The position numbers and the translations under genes were made by a program. A model generated the notes under the pieces. That model saw nothing but the letters and a program-made list of their open reading frames with translations, was not told the origin of the DNA and did not search any database. From assembly GCA_902779185.1 (NCBI GenBank), contig CACZAM010000002.1, positions 100,356 to 164,355 on the forward strand: 64,000 bases of DNA, written 5' to 3'. Shown here one piece after another: positions 1 through 10,082 of the stretch (the stretch's first letter is position 1; each line of letters begins with the position of its first letter). The DNA is from an uncultured Eubacteriales bacterium (GTDB taxonomy: Bacteria; Bacillota; Clostridia; Peptostreptococcales; Anaerovoracaceae).

Positions 1-566
1 GCCTTAATCTTACCTATGAGGTAAGAGACGGCATTCTCAACCACCGCGGAAGTGTTACTCCTATGACACTTGAAGGACAGATCGTAAAGATATGTGACCG
101 TATCGCGTATGTCAATCACGACATAGACGACGCGATAAGGAGCGGAGTGATCACTTTCAGACAGCTCCCTGAGCGGGAGATCGGTATACTTGGAAGCACT
201 CATTCCGACCGCATCAACAATCTGATAGTCGATCTGTGTAAAAACAGTGAAGGAAAAGGATATGTATCCTTATCACCGGAATATGCAGATTCACTCGAAA
301 GACTAAGAGCCTTCATGTTCAGAAATGTTTACAATTCCACCGAAGTGAGAGGCGTGTCATCTATTGACAAAGTCGAGCGGATCATCAGTTCCCTGTACAG
401 ATACTACATTGAACATTCTGATGAGATCCCGGGTGTATATAAGCAGATAGAAGAAGAAGAGGGTACTGAAGTAGCTGTCAAAGATCTCATATCGGGAATG
501 ACGGACAGATACGCTCTCAATCTATACGATAAACTCTTTGTTCCGCAAGGCTGGAGGCAATTGTGA
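1..566 (+). CDS. dgt: dGTPase-like HD-domain phosphohydrolase, C-terminal part (gene starts before the window)
   Basis: The reading frame is already open at base 3 and runs to the stop at 564-566, so the gene enters from outside the window; the methionine at 63 is internal. The visible part begins LNLTYEVRDGILNHRG and continues through ICDRIAYVNHDIDDAIR. This is the C-terminal signature of deoxyguanosinetriphosphate triphosphohydrolase-like proteins, which hydrolyse dNTPs to deoxynucleosides and triphosphate; HD metal ligands upstream cannot be seen, but the ICDRIAYVNHDIDD aspartates are typical of this family. It sits 3 bases before the primase gene, the arrangement found in many Clostridia where a dgt-like gene heads the dnaG-rpoD cluster. 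Substrate preference cannot be told from the sequence. Confidence 0.85.
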   Translation, partial: LNLTYEVRDGILNHRGSVTPMTLEGQIVKICDRIAYVNHDIDDAIRSGVITFRQLPEREIGILGSTHSDRINNLIVDLCKNSEGKGYVSLSPEYADSLERLRAFMFRNVYNSTEVRGVSSIDKVERIISSLYRYYIEHSDEIPGVYKQIEEEEGTEVAVKDLISGMTDRYALNLYDKLFVPQGWRQL

Positions 567-569
567 TAC

Positions 570-2369
570 ATGGCTTATGACAACTTTACAGATGAACTGA
601 AAGCTCAGCTAAATATAGTTGACATAATAGGCCGTGAGGTGGCGCTTAAAAAGTCAGGCTCCAACTATATGGGACTGTGTCCGTTTCATTCAGAAAAGAC
701 ACCATCTTTCAGTGTAAACGAGGGCAAACAGTTCTATCACTGCTTCGGATGCGGAAAGTCCGGCGATGTGATAGGTTTTGTCCAGGAGTATTATAAGCTT
801 CCTTTCATGGAGGCGGTGGAAAAGCTCGCGGCGGAGAACGGCATTAAGCTGCCCGAGAGACGCAGCAGCGGACCTAAGATAGATTACGACAAGTATCACG
901 GCATAAATGCCAAAGCGGCAAGATTTTTTTACAACTCCCTTGGAGCAAGAGGCAATAAGGGGCTTGCGTATCTTAAAAAACGCGGGCTCAGCAAGGAGAC
1001 CATAACGGCTTTCGGTCTCGGTTATGCTCCGGCTTCAGGACACGCTCTTGTCGATCATCTCAGGAGCGAAGGCGTTTCAGATGACGACATGCTGAAGCTT
1101 GGACTGGCCAACAAGGGCAGGGACGGACTTTATGACAAGTTCCGGGACAGAGTGATGTTCCCGATAATCAGTACGCAGGATAAGGTCATAGGCTTCGGTG
1201 GGCGCGCAATAGGCGATTACAAGCCTAAATACCTGAACTCACCGGAAAGCGAGATATTCCTCAAGAAGAACAATCTTTTCGGGCTCAATCTCACAAAAAA
1301 GGAGATAGACAAGGAAAACCGCGCGATCATCGTTGAAGGATACATGGACATGATATCCCTGTATCAGAACGGGATCCGCAACGCAGCTGCATCACTTGGA
1401 ACTGCACTGACGATAAATCAGGCGAGACTGCTCTGCAGATATTCAAAAAATATTGTTCTTTCATATGATTCAGATCAGGCAGGCATCAGTGCAGCATTGA
1501 GAGGTATCGATGTAATAATAGCTGCAGGCGGCAAACCGAGAGTTATGAACGTAACTGACGGCAAGGATCCTGATGATTTTGTCAAAGCTCACGGCAAGGA
1601 AGCGTTTCTGAAGCTTGCAGACAACGCCGTACCTGCCACTGATTACAAACTGAGGCTTGCCCGGAGGGGGTTTGACCTCAGAAACGACAGGGATGTACTC
1701 GAATATATAGATAGAGTTGTGCCTGTACTGAGAGAACTTGGGCCGGTAGAGCAGGATATTTATGTCCGAAAGCTCTCATCGGAGTTCGGTATATCCGAAA
1801 GTGCCATAAATATGGCTGTGAGAGCAGGTGGCGATAACAATAAAATAGTAAACAATAGTATGAGCAGCGCCGGAAGGGAAAGGGCTGTCAGAGATTCGGC
1901 AAGAAAAGCCGCTGAAAGCGGCTATTACGACCGTTTTGAGATGGCATTTGTAATTCTGGCAATGCATGATCCAAGATATATCAAGCGTTTCCGTGAAGAT
2001 GGCTTGATTTTCGGCAGCGCGCTTGCGAATAAGATATTGCTCGTTGAAGAATCGCTCTGCAATGATGCGCAGACGGCGGTCCGCGGGATAAGTAAGGAAA
2101 AGATATTCGAAGCGCTTGATCCGGATGAGGAAGCCGAATTCATGAAACATATTGGATCCATACAGACGGGACCCGATGATGAGGCCTTTTACAGAGAGAC
2201 AAAGGCAGGGTACCTGAGCGGTAAATACCGGGATGAAAAAGCCGAAGTCACAAACAACATAGCGGTAGCCGAAAAAATGGGCAGAACCGATGAAATTGAA
2301 AGACTGGTGACAAGGCTTATGGAGCTTGATTCACTCATTAGTAACACAATGGAGGACTGTAATGCCTGA
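570..2369 (+). CDS. dnaG: DNA primase DnaG
   Basis: DnaG makes RNA primers at the replication fork. The 599-residue length is normal. An N-terminal CHC2 zinc finger is complete, with ligands C37, H40, C58 and C61 ([12 protein letters not shown], then FYHCFGCG). The catalytic core contains the TOPRIM glutamate in IIVEGYMDM (about residue 255), the SYDSDQAG motif (about 299) and DGKDPDDF (about 329). The C-terminal about 150 residues form the poorly conserved helicase-interaction part. A GGAGG-like sequence in the end of the dgt-like gene precedes the ATG. The gene overlaps the rpoD start by 8 bases, so primase and primary sigma factor are probably co-transcribed, as in the classical macromolecular synthesis operon. 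Confidence 0.97.
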   Translation: MAYDNFTDELKAQLNIVDIIGREVALKKSGSNYMGLCPFHSEKTPSFSVNEGKQFYHCFGCGKSGDVIGFVQEYYKLPFMEAVEKLAAENGIKLPERRSSGPKIDYDKYHGINAKAARFFYNSLGARGNKGLAYLKKRGLSKETITAFGLGYAPASGHALVDHLRSEGVSDDDMLKLGLANKGRDGLYDKFRDRVMFPIISTQDKVIGFGGRAIGDYKPKYLNSPESEIFLKKNNLFGLNLTKKEIDKENRAIIVEGYMDMISLYQNGIRNAAASLGTALTINQARLLCRYSKNIVLSYDSDQAGISAALRGIDVIIAAGGKPRVMNVTDGKDPDDFVKAHGKEAFLKLADNAVPATDYKLRLARRGFDLRNDRDVLEYIDRVVPVLRELGPVEQDIYVRKLSSEFGISESAINMAVRAGGDNNKIVNNSMSSAGRERAVRDSARKAAESGYYDRFEMAFVILAMHDPRYIKRFREDGLIFGSALANKILLVEESLCNDAQTAVRGISKEKIFEALDPDEEAEFMKHIGSIQTGPDDEAFYRETKAGYLSGKYRDEKAEVTNNIAVAEKMGRTDEIERLVTRLMELDSLISNTMEDCNA

Positions 2370-3609
2370 AAACATCAAAAGTAAAATCAATGGATTCGGA
2401 GACATCTATATGGATGATGAAAACGAACCATACGAGGCATCAAAGACTGAAGAAGCGGCAAACCTGATAATTGAAGCTGCAAAAATGACAGGAAATGAGA
2501 TCACTTACAGTGAGATCAACGCGATGATCGCTGATTCCAACTTCGATAAGGATGCTCTTGAGGAGATCTATGATATCGTAGAGAGCAAAAACGTAAGTAT
2601 CATTGAGACAAGGGAGCCGAACGCAAGCGAACTTGAGGACGATGATGTGGACGATGATGAGATCCTTGAACTGGAGCTGGAAGAAGATGATCTGCTCAAT
2701 GATGAAGAAGACGAAAAGAAGAGCGGAGTAATCATCAAATCATCAGGAGAGATCGAAGTCAGCGATTCTGCAAAAAATATCCCTACAGACGATCCGGTCA
2801 GGATGTACTTTAAGGAGATCGGTAAGGTTCCTCTGCTTACTGCCGATGAAGAACGTGAACTTGCCATCAGGATAGAACAGGGTGACGAAGAAGCCAAGAA
2901 AAAGCTCTGCGAGTCAAATCTGAGACTTGTAGTCAGCATTGCGCGCAGATATCTCAACAGAGGCCTTTCGTTCCTGGATCTTATACAGGAAGGAAATCTG
3001 GGACTCATAAAAGCCGTTGAGAAATTTGACTATACAAAGGGTTATAAATTCTCCACCTATGCGACATGGTGGATAAGGCAGGCGATAACAAGATCCATAG
3101 CTGATCAGGCACGTACCATCCGCATCCCTGTACACATGGTAGAAACCATCAATAAGCTGATAAGAATATCAAGACAGCTTCTGCAGGAATACGGACGTGA
3201 GCCGACCAGTGAAGAGATCGCAAAGGAAATGGGGATCACTGTAGAAAAAGTAAGAGAGATCAAGAAGATCAGCCAGGATCCGGTATCACTTGAGACTCCT
3301 ATAGGCGAAGAGGAAGACAGCCACCTCGGAGATTTTATTCCTGATGAGGACATACCTTCACCAGTGGATGCAGCGGCATATTCGATGCTCCAGAAGCAGC
3401 TTCGCGAGGTGCTTGATACACTGAGCGAAAGAGAGAAGAAGGTGCTTATCCTCAGATTTGGTCTTGATGACGGACGTCCGCGCACTCTTGAAGAAGTAGG
3501 CAGAGAGTTCAACGTAACCCGTGAAAGAATTCGTCAGATCGAGGCTAAGGCTCTCCGCAAGCTCAGACACCCAAGCCGCAGCAAAAAACTGCGCGACTAT
3601 CTGGAGTAA
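2362..3609 (+). CDS. rpoD: RNA polymerase primary sigma factor (RpoD/SigA)
   Basis: This housekeeping sigma factor directs RNA polymerase to -35/-10 promoters. I choose the ATG at 2362 (415 aa) because GGAGG at 2351-2355 lies 6 bases before it; a longer in-frame start at 2326 has no such site. Region 1.1 is followed by a strongly acidic stretch (about residues 80-120), then [11 protein letters not shown] (region 1.2), the core-binding and -10 recognition region with [15 protein letters not shown] and [16 protein letters not shown], and the region 4 helix-turn-helix with [19 protein letters not shown] for the -35 box. Its stop codon overlaps the start of the next gene by one base (TAATG). It explains the good consensus promoters seen elsewhere in the window. 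Confidence 0.97.
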   Translation: MPENIKSKINGFGDIYMDDENEPYEASKTEEAANLIIEAAKMTGNEITYSEINAMIADSNFDKDALEEIYDIVESKNVSIIETREPNASELEDDDVDDDEILELELEEDDLLNDEEDEKKSGVIIKSSGEIEVSDSAKNIPTDDPVRMYFKEIGKVPLLTADEERELAIRIEQGDEEAKKKLCESNLRLVVSIARRYLNRGLSFLDLIQEGNLGLIKAVEKFDYTKGYKFSTYATWWIRQAITRSIADQARTIRIPVHMVETINKLIRISRQLLQEYGREPTSEEIAKEMGITVEKVREIKKISQDPVSLETPIGEEEDSHLGDFIPDEDIPSPVDAAAYSMLQKQLREVLDTLSEREKKVLILRFGLDDGRPRTLEEVGREFNVTRERIRQIEAKALRKLRHPSRSKKLRDYLE

Positions 3610-4343
3610 TGAGACTCAGCAAAAGGATATACGCACTGGCAGATAAGGTAATCGACGGCGACAGCATAGCCGATATAGGGACGGATCACGGATACGTCCC
3701 TATGCTTTTAATGAGACAGGGAAGATCACCTCACGTGATAATGTCAGATATAAGCGAGGGATCACTTGCAAAGGCAAGGGAAACTTTTGCAGCATGCCGT
3801 CTGGAAGACAAAGTACGCGAATCGGATTTCCGTGTCGGAGACGGACTGCAGACCATTGAAGCAGGAGAGGTGGATGAACTCATAATCGCCGGCCTGGGAG
3901 GACATACCATAAAAAACATCCTTGCCGATGACGAAGAGAAGAGCAGAAGCTTCAAAAGGATTATACTTCAGCCGAGAAAGCATTCAGGAACTCTGAGACA
4001 CTATCTTTATACTCATGGATGGGATATCGAAAGTGAAACGCTGGCCGAAGAGGGAAAGTTCGCATGTGAGATAATCACTGCTTTACCATCCGGAGATATA
4101 CACAGGGAAGCTCCTTATTCTGAGGAAGATATACGCTGGAAATACCCGGAGTCTTTGGTAAATGCAGACCCTGAGCTGGCTCTGAACCGCATACGCTGGA
4201 AACTGAGCAGCCTTGAAGAACAGATGGCTAATCTGAGTCCTGTTGAGGAAGAACACAGATACATCCTGAAGAAAATCAGAGATGACCACGTATATCTGAC
4301 AAAACTTGAAGAAAACGCTGTTAATGCGTTGAAAACTTTTTGA
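3609..4343 (+). CDS. trmK: tRNA (adenine-N1)-methyltransferase TrmK
   Basis: TrmK methylates N1 of adenine 22 in tRNA using S-adenosylmethionine. The protein (244 aa) has the class I SAM-binding motif ADIGTDHGYVP near residues 21-31, a second conserved stretch VDELIIAGLGGHTI, and LQPRKHSGTLRHYL, all typical of the TrmK (YqfN) family. The C-terminal third is predicted helical and charged, as in the Bacillus and Streptococcus proteins. It overlaps the rpoD stop by one base, the same rpoD-trmK order found in Bacillus (sigA followed by yqfN). The -35 box of the RNase P RNA promoter lies inside its last codons. Confidence 0.93.
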   Translation: MRLSKRIYALADKVIDGDSIADIGTDHGYVPMLLMRQGRSPHVIMSDISEGSLAKARETFAACRLEDKVRESDFRVGDGLQTIEAGEVDELIIAGLGGHTIKNILADDEEKSRSFKRIILQPRKHSGTLRHYLYTHGWDIESETLAEEGKFACEIITALPSGDIHREAPYSEEDIRWKYPESLVNADPELALNRIRWKLSSLEEQMANLSPVEEEHRYILKKIRDDHVYLTKLEENAVNALKTF

Positions 4344-4356
4344 ACTTGATTATAAT
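4329..4356 (+). promoter_or_regulatory. promoter of the RNase P RNA gene
   Basis: TTGAAA at 4329-4334 and TATAAT at 4351-4356 are separated by 16 bases, a good match to the housekeeping sigma consensus. The -10 hexamer ends 11 bases before the first paired base of the RNase P RNA, so transcription would start at about its mature 5' end. The -35 lies within the last codons of trmK. Confidence 0.75.
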
Positions 4357-4367
4357 ATATCAGTAAT

Positions 4368-4668
4368 TTTGGGCAGACCAGGCGATCGCGTGCTCAGGCA
4401 TGAGGAAAGTCCGGGCTCCGCAGGGCAGGGATGACGGATAACGTCCGCCGCAGGTAACTGTAGGGAAAGTGCAACAGAAACATTCCGCCGAAACCACCGG
4501 GGCTGTGGAGACACAGCTGCCGTGTAAACCCCATCCGGAGCAAGACAAAATGGGCATTATGTGGTGCGGCCCGTACCCGCCCTAAGGTATGTCGCATGAG
4601 GCTGCAGGCAACTGCGGTCCAAGATGGATGATCGTCAGATACAGAACCCGGCTTACGGTCTGCCCAAA
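4368..4668 (+). ncRNA. rnpB: RNase P RNA
   Basis: This is the catalytic RNA of RNase P, which trims tRNA 5' leaders. The ends TTTGGGCAGACC (4368-4379) and GGTCTGCCCAAA (4657-4668) are exact complements and form helix P1. Inside are the universal core elements: GAGGAAAGTCCGGGCTCC shortly after P1 and CAGAACCCGGCTTACGG just before the 3' P1 strand, together with an ACAGAAA block. About 301 nucleotides is slightly short for a bacterial class A RNA (I cannot settle class A versus B by eye). It has its own promoter and lies between two protein genes on the same strand. I see no strong terminator; a short GCTGC/GCAGC hairpin at about 4713-4728 lacks a T-run. Confidence 0.95.
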
Positions 4669-4740
4669 TTTAAATATCAAGGGTAAAGGGTTAAAACAGT
4701 AATTATTTACAGGCTGCTTTGAGGCAGCAAAAAGTGGAAA

Positions 4741-7700
4741 ATGGTCAGACTTGGAATAGACGTAGGATCAACAACTGTAAAGCTTGTCTTGCTTGATGAC
4801 GATAATAATATCGTATATTCGAAGTACGAGCGCCATATGTCGAATGTTTTCGAGAAGGCCGGAGAGCTTATAAAGGAGCTCAGAGACCTTGAAGGCAATA
4901 TATCCGTCAGACCGGTGATAACCGGATCAGGCGGTCTTTCGCTTGCTGATCTTTTCGGCATAAGATTTGAACAGGAAGTAATCGCATGCAGCAGGGCAGT
5001 AGAAGAGCTCATTCCGGAAACAGATGTTGCCATAGAGCTTGGCGGTGAGGATGCAAAAATCACATTCTATGGTTCAACTGTTGAACAGAGGATGAACGGG
5101 ACATGCGCCGGAGGTACGGGAGCTTTTATTGACCAGATGGCCGTACTTCTTAATACTGACGCCTCTGGACTGAATGAAGCAGCAATAGATCACAAAATCA
5201 TATATCCAATCGCTTCGAGATGCGGAGTTTTTGCAAAGACAGACATACAGCCTCTCATAAATGACGGAGCAAAGACTGCTGACATAGCTGCATCCATATT
5301 TCAGGCTGTTGTGAACCAGATGATATCCGGTCTTGCATGCGGTCATCCGATCAAAGGCAAGGTGGCGTTCCTCGGAGGTCCTCTCGAGTACCTCTCCGAA
5401 CTCAGAAAGAGGTTCATCGAGACACTCGATCTCAAGGATGAAGATGTTGTATTCCCAGATAACGCGAAGTTTTTTGTGGCCATCGGAGCGGCATATCTGG
5501 CTGACAGCGAAGATCCGGTTGAACTGGATACACTTATTTCAAAACTGGAAAATGCTTCACCGGATGATATCTCAGATACAAAGTACCTGAGACCGCTGTT
5601 CGAAAACGATGAAGAGCTTGAGGAATTCAGATCCCGTCATGCAAAAGACACTATAACAAGAGGGGATCTGTCAAAAGCCGAAGGTGCTGTTTTTCTGGGT
5701 ATTGACGCAGGGTCCACAACTACTAAGGCTGCGCTTATAAACAAGGATAAGGAACTTCTGTACGAGCATTACAGCAATAATGAGGGCGATCCGCTTTCTG
5801 TAGTAAAGCAGGTACTTAAGGAGATATATACGTCCCTTCCTGAGAAAGCGTTCATCGGAAGATCCGTGGTCACCGGTTACGGTGAGGGTCTCATTCAGGC
5901 TGCTTATAAGATAGATGCCGGTGAAATAGAGACTATGGCTCATTACAAGGCGGCAAGGCAGTTCCTTCCAGAGGTGAGTTTCATTCTGGATATAGGCGGA
6001 CAGGACATGAAGTGCATGCAGATCCACGATGGCGCGATCAGCAGCATCATGCTCAATGAGGCATGCTCATCGGGATGCGGATCGTTCATAGAAACCTATG
6101 CCAAATCGGTAAGCATGAGCGTACCGGAGTTTGCAGCAGAAGCTCTTAAGAGCCGAAGGCCTGTTGACCTCGGCACGAGATGCACTGTTTTCATGAATTC
6201 AAAGGTAAAGCAGGCCCAGAAGGAAGGCTCCTCGATAGCCGACATCTCAGCCGGACTATCGTATTCCGTCATAAAGAATGCACTGTACAAGGTCATCAAA
6301 CTGAGAAACAATTCGGATACAGGAGACCATGTAGTCGTGCAGGGCGGCACTTTCCTGAATGAGGCTGTTCTCAGAAGCCTTGAGATCATACTTGAAAAGG
6401 ATGTGGTGAGACCTGACATCTCCGGACTCATGGGAGCTTACGGATGCGCTATCATCGCTGCAGACGATTATGTGGAAGGAGAACACTCAGCTGTGCTTCC
6501 GCTGGAGGAGGTCGACAGTTTCAGCGTTAAGACTTCCAACGCAAGGTGCGGAGGCTGCGGCAACAACTGCCTTCTTACGATATCAAAGTTCGCTGACGGC
6601 GGAAGATATATCACAGGCAACCGCTGTGAAAAAGGCGCCGGAGGCGGAAATAAAAAGTCAGAGCTGCCAAATCTCTATAAGATAAAGAATAAGCTCCTCT
6701 TTGACAGACCTGTTCTCGAAGAAAATGATGCCAAGAGAGGAACCATAGGTATCCCTAGAGTTCTTAATATGTATGAGAATTATCCGTTCTGGCATGCTTT
6801 CTTTACCAGACTCGGATTCAGGGTGATACTCAGCCCTTCAACAAATAAAGATATGTATCAGAGCGGCATGGATACCATATCCTCCGATACAGCCTGCTAT
6901 CCGGCAAAGGTGGTACACGGCCACATCAAATGGCTCGTTGAAAACGGCGTGAAGCGTATCTTTTATCCTTCAATAAACTACGAAGCGGTAGAAGACAAGA
7001 CTGCGCCGAATCACTATAACTGCCCGGTTGTAGCTACATATCCTGAAGTGATCGATAAGAACATGGCAGATTACTTCTATGATAATGATGTTGAGTTTTA
7101 TCATCCTTTCGTTCCGTATGATGATGATCAGAGATTCATCAGACAGATGACCGGTTTCTTCTCGGGAAGCCGCAGTGTTGACACCGAAGCTACTGAAAAC
7201 ATCGTTAAAAGCTACGGACTTGGAGAGGATGAAAGAGAGTACTCTCTTTACGGCATCAACACGGATCTCCTCGAGATAGAGCATGCGCTTAATGCAGGAA
7301 GGACAGCCCAGAAAGCATATAAGAGAAGAGTGGCTGAAGCCGGTACTGCTGCCATCGAGTATATGAGGGAGCATGACAAGAAGGGCATCATACTTTCGGG
7401 AAGACCTTACCATATCGATCCCGAAATCAATCACGGTATCGATGAACTGATAACACAGCAGGACATGGTGGTGCTGTCCGAAGACTCGGTAAGCTGGAAT
7501 GTGAAGGCCGCCAGACCTGTGCGCATACTTGACCAGTGGGTATATCATTCCAGGCTTTACAAGGCTGCGATCTTCGCGGGCCAGAACGACGACATAGAAG
7601 TTATACAGCTCAATTCTTTCGGCTGCGGACTTGACGCTGTAACAACTGATGAGGTCGATGAGCTGCTCCAGCAGAACAATAAGCTTTACACCGTTCTTAA

Positions 7701-9063
7701 AATTGATGAAGGAGCCAATCTGGGTGCCGCCAGAATCAGGATAAGATCACTGAAAGCGGCTCTTGACGAGCGCCGGAAACTCGGAACAAAAGCACGCAGA
7801 GTAAACAATCCTTATAAGCGCAAGCTCTTCACAAAAGAGATGAGAAATGACGGATACACGCTTCTTGTGCCTCAGATGTCGCCGATGCATTTCCAGTATT
7901 TCGAACCTGTGCTGAGAGCGGCCGGATACAACGCGGTTCTGCTGCCGGCAGTCACAAAGGAATCCGAAGAGGAAGGACTCAGATATGTTAATAATGATGC
8001 CTGCTATCCGACTATCGTGACTCTGGGACAGATCATATACGCTCTCAAATCGGGTGACTATGATCTCAGAAAAACCGGAGTGTTCATGTCACAGACCGGC
8101 GGAGGATGCAGAGCCAGCAATTATGTAGCGCTGCTCAGAAAGGCGCTCAAGGATCTCGGAATGGAGCAGATCCCGGTCATTTCATTCAATATGGTCGGTC
8201 TGGAAAGGAACCCTGGATTTTCGATAACTCCAAGGCTCGCGCTTTCGCTTGTTTACGGTGCTCTCTACGGAGACCTTATGATGAAGTGCGTATACAGGAT
8301 CAGGCCTTATGAGATCGAAAAAGGATCTGCTGAAGCAGTTATGGATTCATGGTTTGACAAGATCACAAAAAACTGCATGGATCTCAACAAGAAAACTCTG
8401 AAAAAGAATCTGGAACTGATAGTAAAAGATTTTGACAGTATTCCTATCCATGAGGATATGGTAAAGCCTAAGGTCGGCATAGTCGGGGAAATCCTTGTAA
8501 AGTATCATCCCAACGCAAACAACAATCTCGTTGAGACCATCGAAGCAGAGGGCGGAGAGGCAGTCGTCCCGTCATTCATTGACTTCTTCGAATACGGGTT
8601 CATAAACAAGGTGTTCAACTACAACAACCTTTCAGGAACCTGGAGGGACATGGCTGTCAATAAAGCTCTTCTGACATTCATCGAGTCGTACAGGAAGTAT
8701 TCAAGAGAAGCATGCAGAAAGAGCAGACGCTTCGAGCCCGACTGCCATATCGAAGAGACAGCGAAAAACGCGGAGAGATTCATTTCGATCGGAAATCAGT
8801 GCGGAGAAGGCTGGCTGCTGACAGGAGAGATGGTTGATCTTATAGACAGCGGCGTAAAGAATATATTATGCCTGCAGCCGTTCGCGTGCCTGCCGAACCA
8901 TGTTGCGGGAAAGGGCATGCTCAAAGCTCTGAGACAGTATGACGAAAAGGCAAATATCGTTGCAATTGATTACGATCCGGGAGCTTCAACTGTCAATCAG
9001 CTCAACCGTATTAAGCTGATGATGTCGACAGCATTCAAGAATCTTGAAGAAGACAACGCCTGA
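4741..9063 (+). CDS. giant 2-hydroxyacyl-CoA dehydratase activase-like protein (tandem BcrAD/BadFG ATPase domains plus dehydratase-like domain)
   Basis: The 1440-residue protein combines two ASKHA-fold ATPase domains of the kind that deliver electrons to 2-hydroxyacyl-CoA dehydratases and benzoyl-CoA reductases with a dehydratase-related region (DUF2229-type). The first ATPase starts with GIDVGSTTVKLVLL (residue 4 on) and contains GTCAGGTGAF (about 120). The second starts with GIDAGSTTTKAAL (about 319) and has NEACSSGCGSF (about 440), where activases bind a bridging [4Fe-4S] cluster. A CGGCGNNC cysteine cluster lies near 603. The C-terminal about 800 residues carry several conserved cysteines (SDTACYPAK, NNDACYPTI, NQCGEGW). 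The family is common in strict anaerobes and its substrate is not established. It has its own position after rnpB with no pathway genes beside it. The length fits this family. Confidence 0.85.
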   Translation: MVRLGIDVGSTTVKLVLLDDDNNIVYSKYERHMSNVFEKAGELIKELRDLEGNISVRPVITGSGGLSLADLFGIRFEQEVIACSRAVEELIPETDVAIELGGEDAKITFYGSTVEQRMNGTCAGGTGAFIDQMAVLLNTDASGLNEAAIDHKIIYPIASRCGVFAKTDIQPLINDGAKTADIAASIFQAVVNQMISGLACGHPIKGKVAFLGGPLEYLSELRKRFIETLDLKDEDVVFPDNAKFFVAIGAAYLADSEDPVELDTLISKLENASPDDISDTKYLRPLFENDEELEEFRSRHAKDTITRGDLSKAEGAVFLGIDAGSTTTKAALINKDKELLYEHYSNNEGDPLSVVKQVLKEIYTSLPEKAFIGRSVVTGYGEGLIQAAYKIDAGEIETMAHYKAARQFLPEVSFILDIGGQDMKCMQIHDGAISSIMLNEACSSGCGSFIETYAKSVSMSVPEFAAEALKSRRPVDLGTRCTVFMNSKVKQAQKEGSSIADISAGLSYSVIKNALYKVIKLRNNSDTGDHVVVQGGTFLNEAVLRSLEIILEKDVVRPDISGLMGAYGCAIIAADDYVEGEHSAVLPLEEVDSFSVKTSNARCGGCGNNCLLTISKFADGGRYITGNRCEKGAGGGNKKSELPNLYKIKNKLLFDRPVLEENDAKRGTIGIPRVLNMYENYPFWHAFFTRLGFRVILSPSTNKDMYQSGMDTISSDTACYPAKVVHGHIKWLVENGVKRIFYPSINYEAVEDKTAPNHYNCPVVATYPEVIDKNMADYFYDNDVEFYHPFVPYDDDQRFIRQMTGFFSGSRSVDTEATENIVKSYGLGEDEREYSLYGINTDLLEIEHALNAGRTAQKAYKRRVAEAGTAAIEYMREHDKKGIILSGRPYHIDPEINHGIDELITQQDMVVLSEDSVSWNVKAARPVRILDQWVYHSRLYKAAIFAGQNDDIEVIQLNSFGCGLDAVTTDEVDELLQQNNKLYTVLKIDEGANLGAARIRIRSLKAALDERRKLGTKARRVNNPYKRKLFTKEMRNDGYTLLVPQMSPMHFQYFEPVLRAAGYNAVLLPAVTKESEEEGLRYVNNDACYPTIVTLGQIIYALKSGDYDLRKTGVFMSQTGGGCRASNYVALLRKALKDLGMEQIPVISFNMVGLERNPGFSITPRLALSLVYGALYGDLMMKCVYRIRPYEIEKGSAEAVMDSWFDKITKNCMDLNKKTLKKNLELIVKDFDSIPIHEDMVKPKVGIVGEILVKYHPNANNNLVETIEAEGGEAVVPSFIDFFEYGFINKVFNYNNLSGTWRDMAVNKALLTFIESYRKYSREACRKSRRFEPDCHIEETAKNAERFISIGNQCGEGWLLTGEMVDLIDSGVKNILCLQPFACLPNHVAGKGMLKALRQYDEKANIVAIDYDPGASTVNQLNRIKLMMSTAFKNLEEDNA

Positions 9064-9072
9064 GCGTATAAT
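9044..9072 (+). promoter_or_regulatory. promoter for yebC
   Basis: TTGAAG (9044-9049) and TATAAT (9067-9072) are 17 bases apart, an almost ideal housekeeping promoter that overlaps the end of the upstream gene. It is followed by a strong ribosome binding site, AAGGAGG at 9101-9107. Confidence 0.7.
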
Positions 9073-9116
9073 AATACTTAGAAAAGAATAATCACTATTT
9101 AAGGAGGCTACTACCT

Positions 9117-9836
9117 ATGGGTAGACACGGGACAATAGCAAACAGAAAATCTGCACAGGACTCGAAGCGTTCTGCAATGTTTACAAAGTATTCAAGACAG
9201 ATCATAGTTGCGGCAAAATCAGGTGGAGATCCTGATTTCAATCCTTCGCTCAGAGTGGCGATCGATAAAGCCAAAGCGATCGGAATGCCAAATGACAACA
9301 TCAACAGAGCGATCAAAAAGGGTACAGGGGAACTCGGAGGAGAGCAGTACGAAGAGCTCCAGTTTGAGGGATATGGCCCAAGCGGAGTTGCCATTATTGT
9401 TGAAGCTCTGACAGACAACAAAAACAGAACAGCTTCTTTCGTAAGATCCGTATTTGATAAAAACGGCGGTAATCTCGGAACACCGGGATGCGTATCATAC
9501 ATGTTCAGCCGTCTTGGCGTTATTGTAGTCGATTCTGAAGATCTCGATGAAGATGAGGTCATGATGGTCGCGCTTGACGCAGGCGCTGAAGACATGCTGG
9601 TCAACGAGGACAACTTTGAGATCAGGACAGACCCGTCCGCTTTCAACGACGTTCATCAGGCAATCAAGGAAGCAGGATATGAGATCTTTGAAGCTGAGAT
9701 CGAGCAGATCCCTTCAATGGAAGCTACTGTTACCGATGAAAGCGCGATAAAGTCTCTTACAAAGCTCATCACGTCTCTCGAAGACAATGATGATGTTCAG
9801 AAGGTCTATTTCAACTGCGATCTCGACCTCGAATAA
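9117..9836 (+). CDS. yebC: YebC/PmpR-type protein (translation factor TACO1/regulator family)
   Basis: The protein (239 aa, family length about 240) starts MGRHGTIANRKSAQDSKRSA, a variant of the usual YebC N-terminus (GHSKWANIKHRK...). The conserved blocks NPSLRVAIDKAKAIGMPNDNI, EGYGPSGVAIIVEALTDN and NRTASFVRSVFDKNGGNLG identify the family. Family members act either as DNA-binding transcriptional regulators or as ribosome-associated factors that relieve stalling at proline-rich stretches; the sequence does not decide between them. The N-terminus with a Gly-Arg-His-Gly start resembles the YeeN-like subgroup of Firmicutes. It is a single-gene unit with its own promoter and strong AAGGAGG site, and a probable 6S RNA follows. 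Confidence 0.93.
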   Translation: MGRHGTIANRKSAQDSKRSAMFTKYSRQIIVAAKSGGDPDFNPSLRVAIDKAKAIGMPNDNINRAIKKGTGELGGEQYEELQFEGYGPSGVAIIVEALTDNKNRTASFVRSVFDKNGGNLGTPGCVSYMFSRLGVIVVDSEDLDEDEVMMVALDAGAEDMLVNEDNFEIRTDPSAFNDVHQAIKEAGYEIFEAEIEQIPSMEATVTDESAIKSLTKLITSLEDNDDVQKVYFNCDLDLE

Positions 9837-9856
9837 TACAATACAGCATCAGACCT

Positions 9857-10042
9857 TAATTCCTGGAATATGCGTTAAAGTCTTCATAATTGAACCTACA
9901 CATACTTAAAGGGATTCCGATGCGGAAGCATTATGTAAAGCCTCCATGGAGTGGACTACAGAAGCCAGGCTCAGGAAGTACCCACCTTATCAAAACTGAT
10001 AGGGCGTCAATTAAAGGCTAAACGGTATTCCGGGTTTTTATT
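9857..10042 (+). ncRNA. ssrS: probable 6S RNA
   Basis: This stretch of about 185 bases between two genes has paired ends: CCTGGAATA (9862-9870) and TATTCCGGG (10026-10034) are complementary with one G-U pair, and the 3' strand runs straight into a T-run (about 10035-10043), giving a closing stem plus terminator. The inside contains GGGATTCCGATGCGGAAGC and CAGGAAGTACCCACCTT, resembling the central bubble and 3' half of Firmicutes 6S RNA, which mimics an open promoter and sequesters the housekeeping polymerase. Length and architecture fit. A TAATAC at about 9835-9840 could be its -10. A covariance-model scan (Rfam RF00013) would decide; a different structured RNA is the main alternative. Confidence 0.6.
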
Positions 10043-10082
10043 TGCCTGCATTCAGGCGCGTGTAAGCATAAAGCCGAATTTT

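Noticed and set aside
4713-4728. Hairpin GCTGC/GCAGC as the rnpB terminator
   Set aside because: Only 5 bp of stem and followed by A residues, not T.
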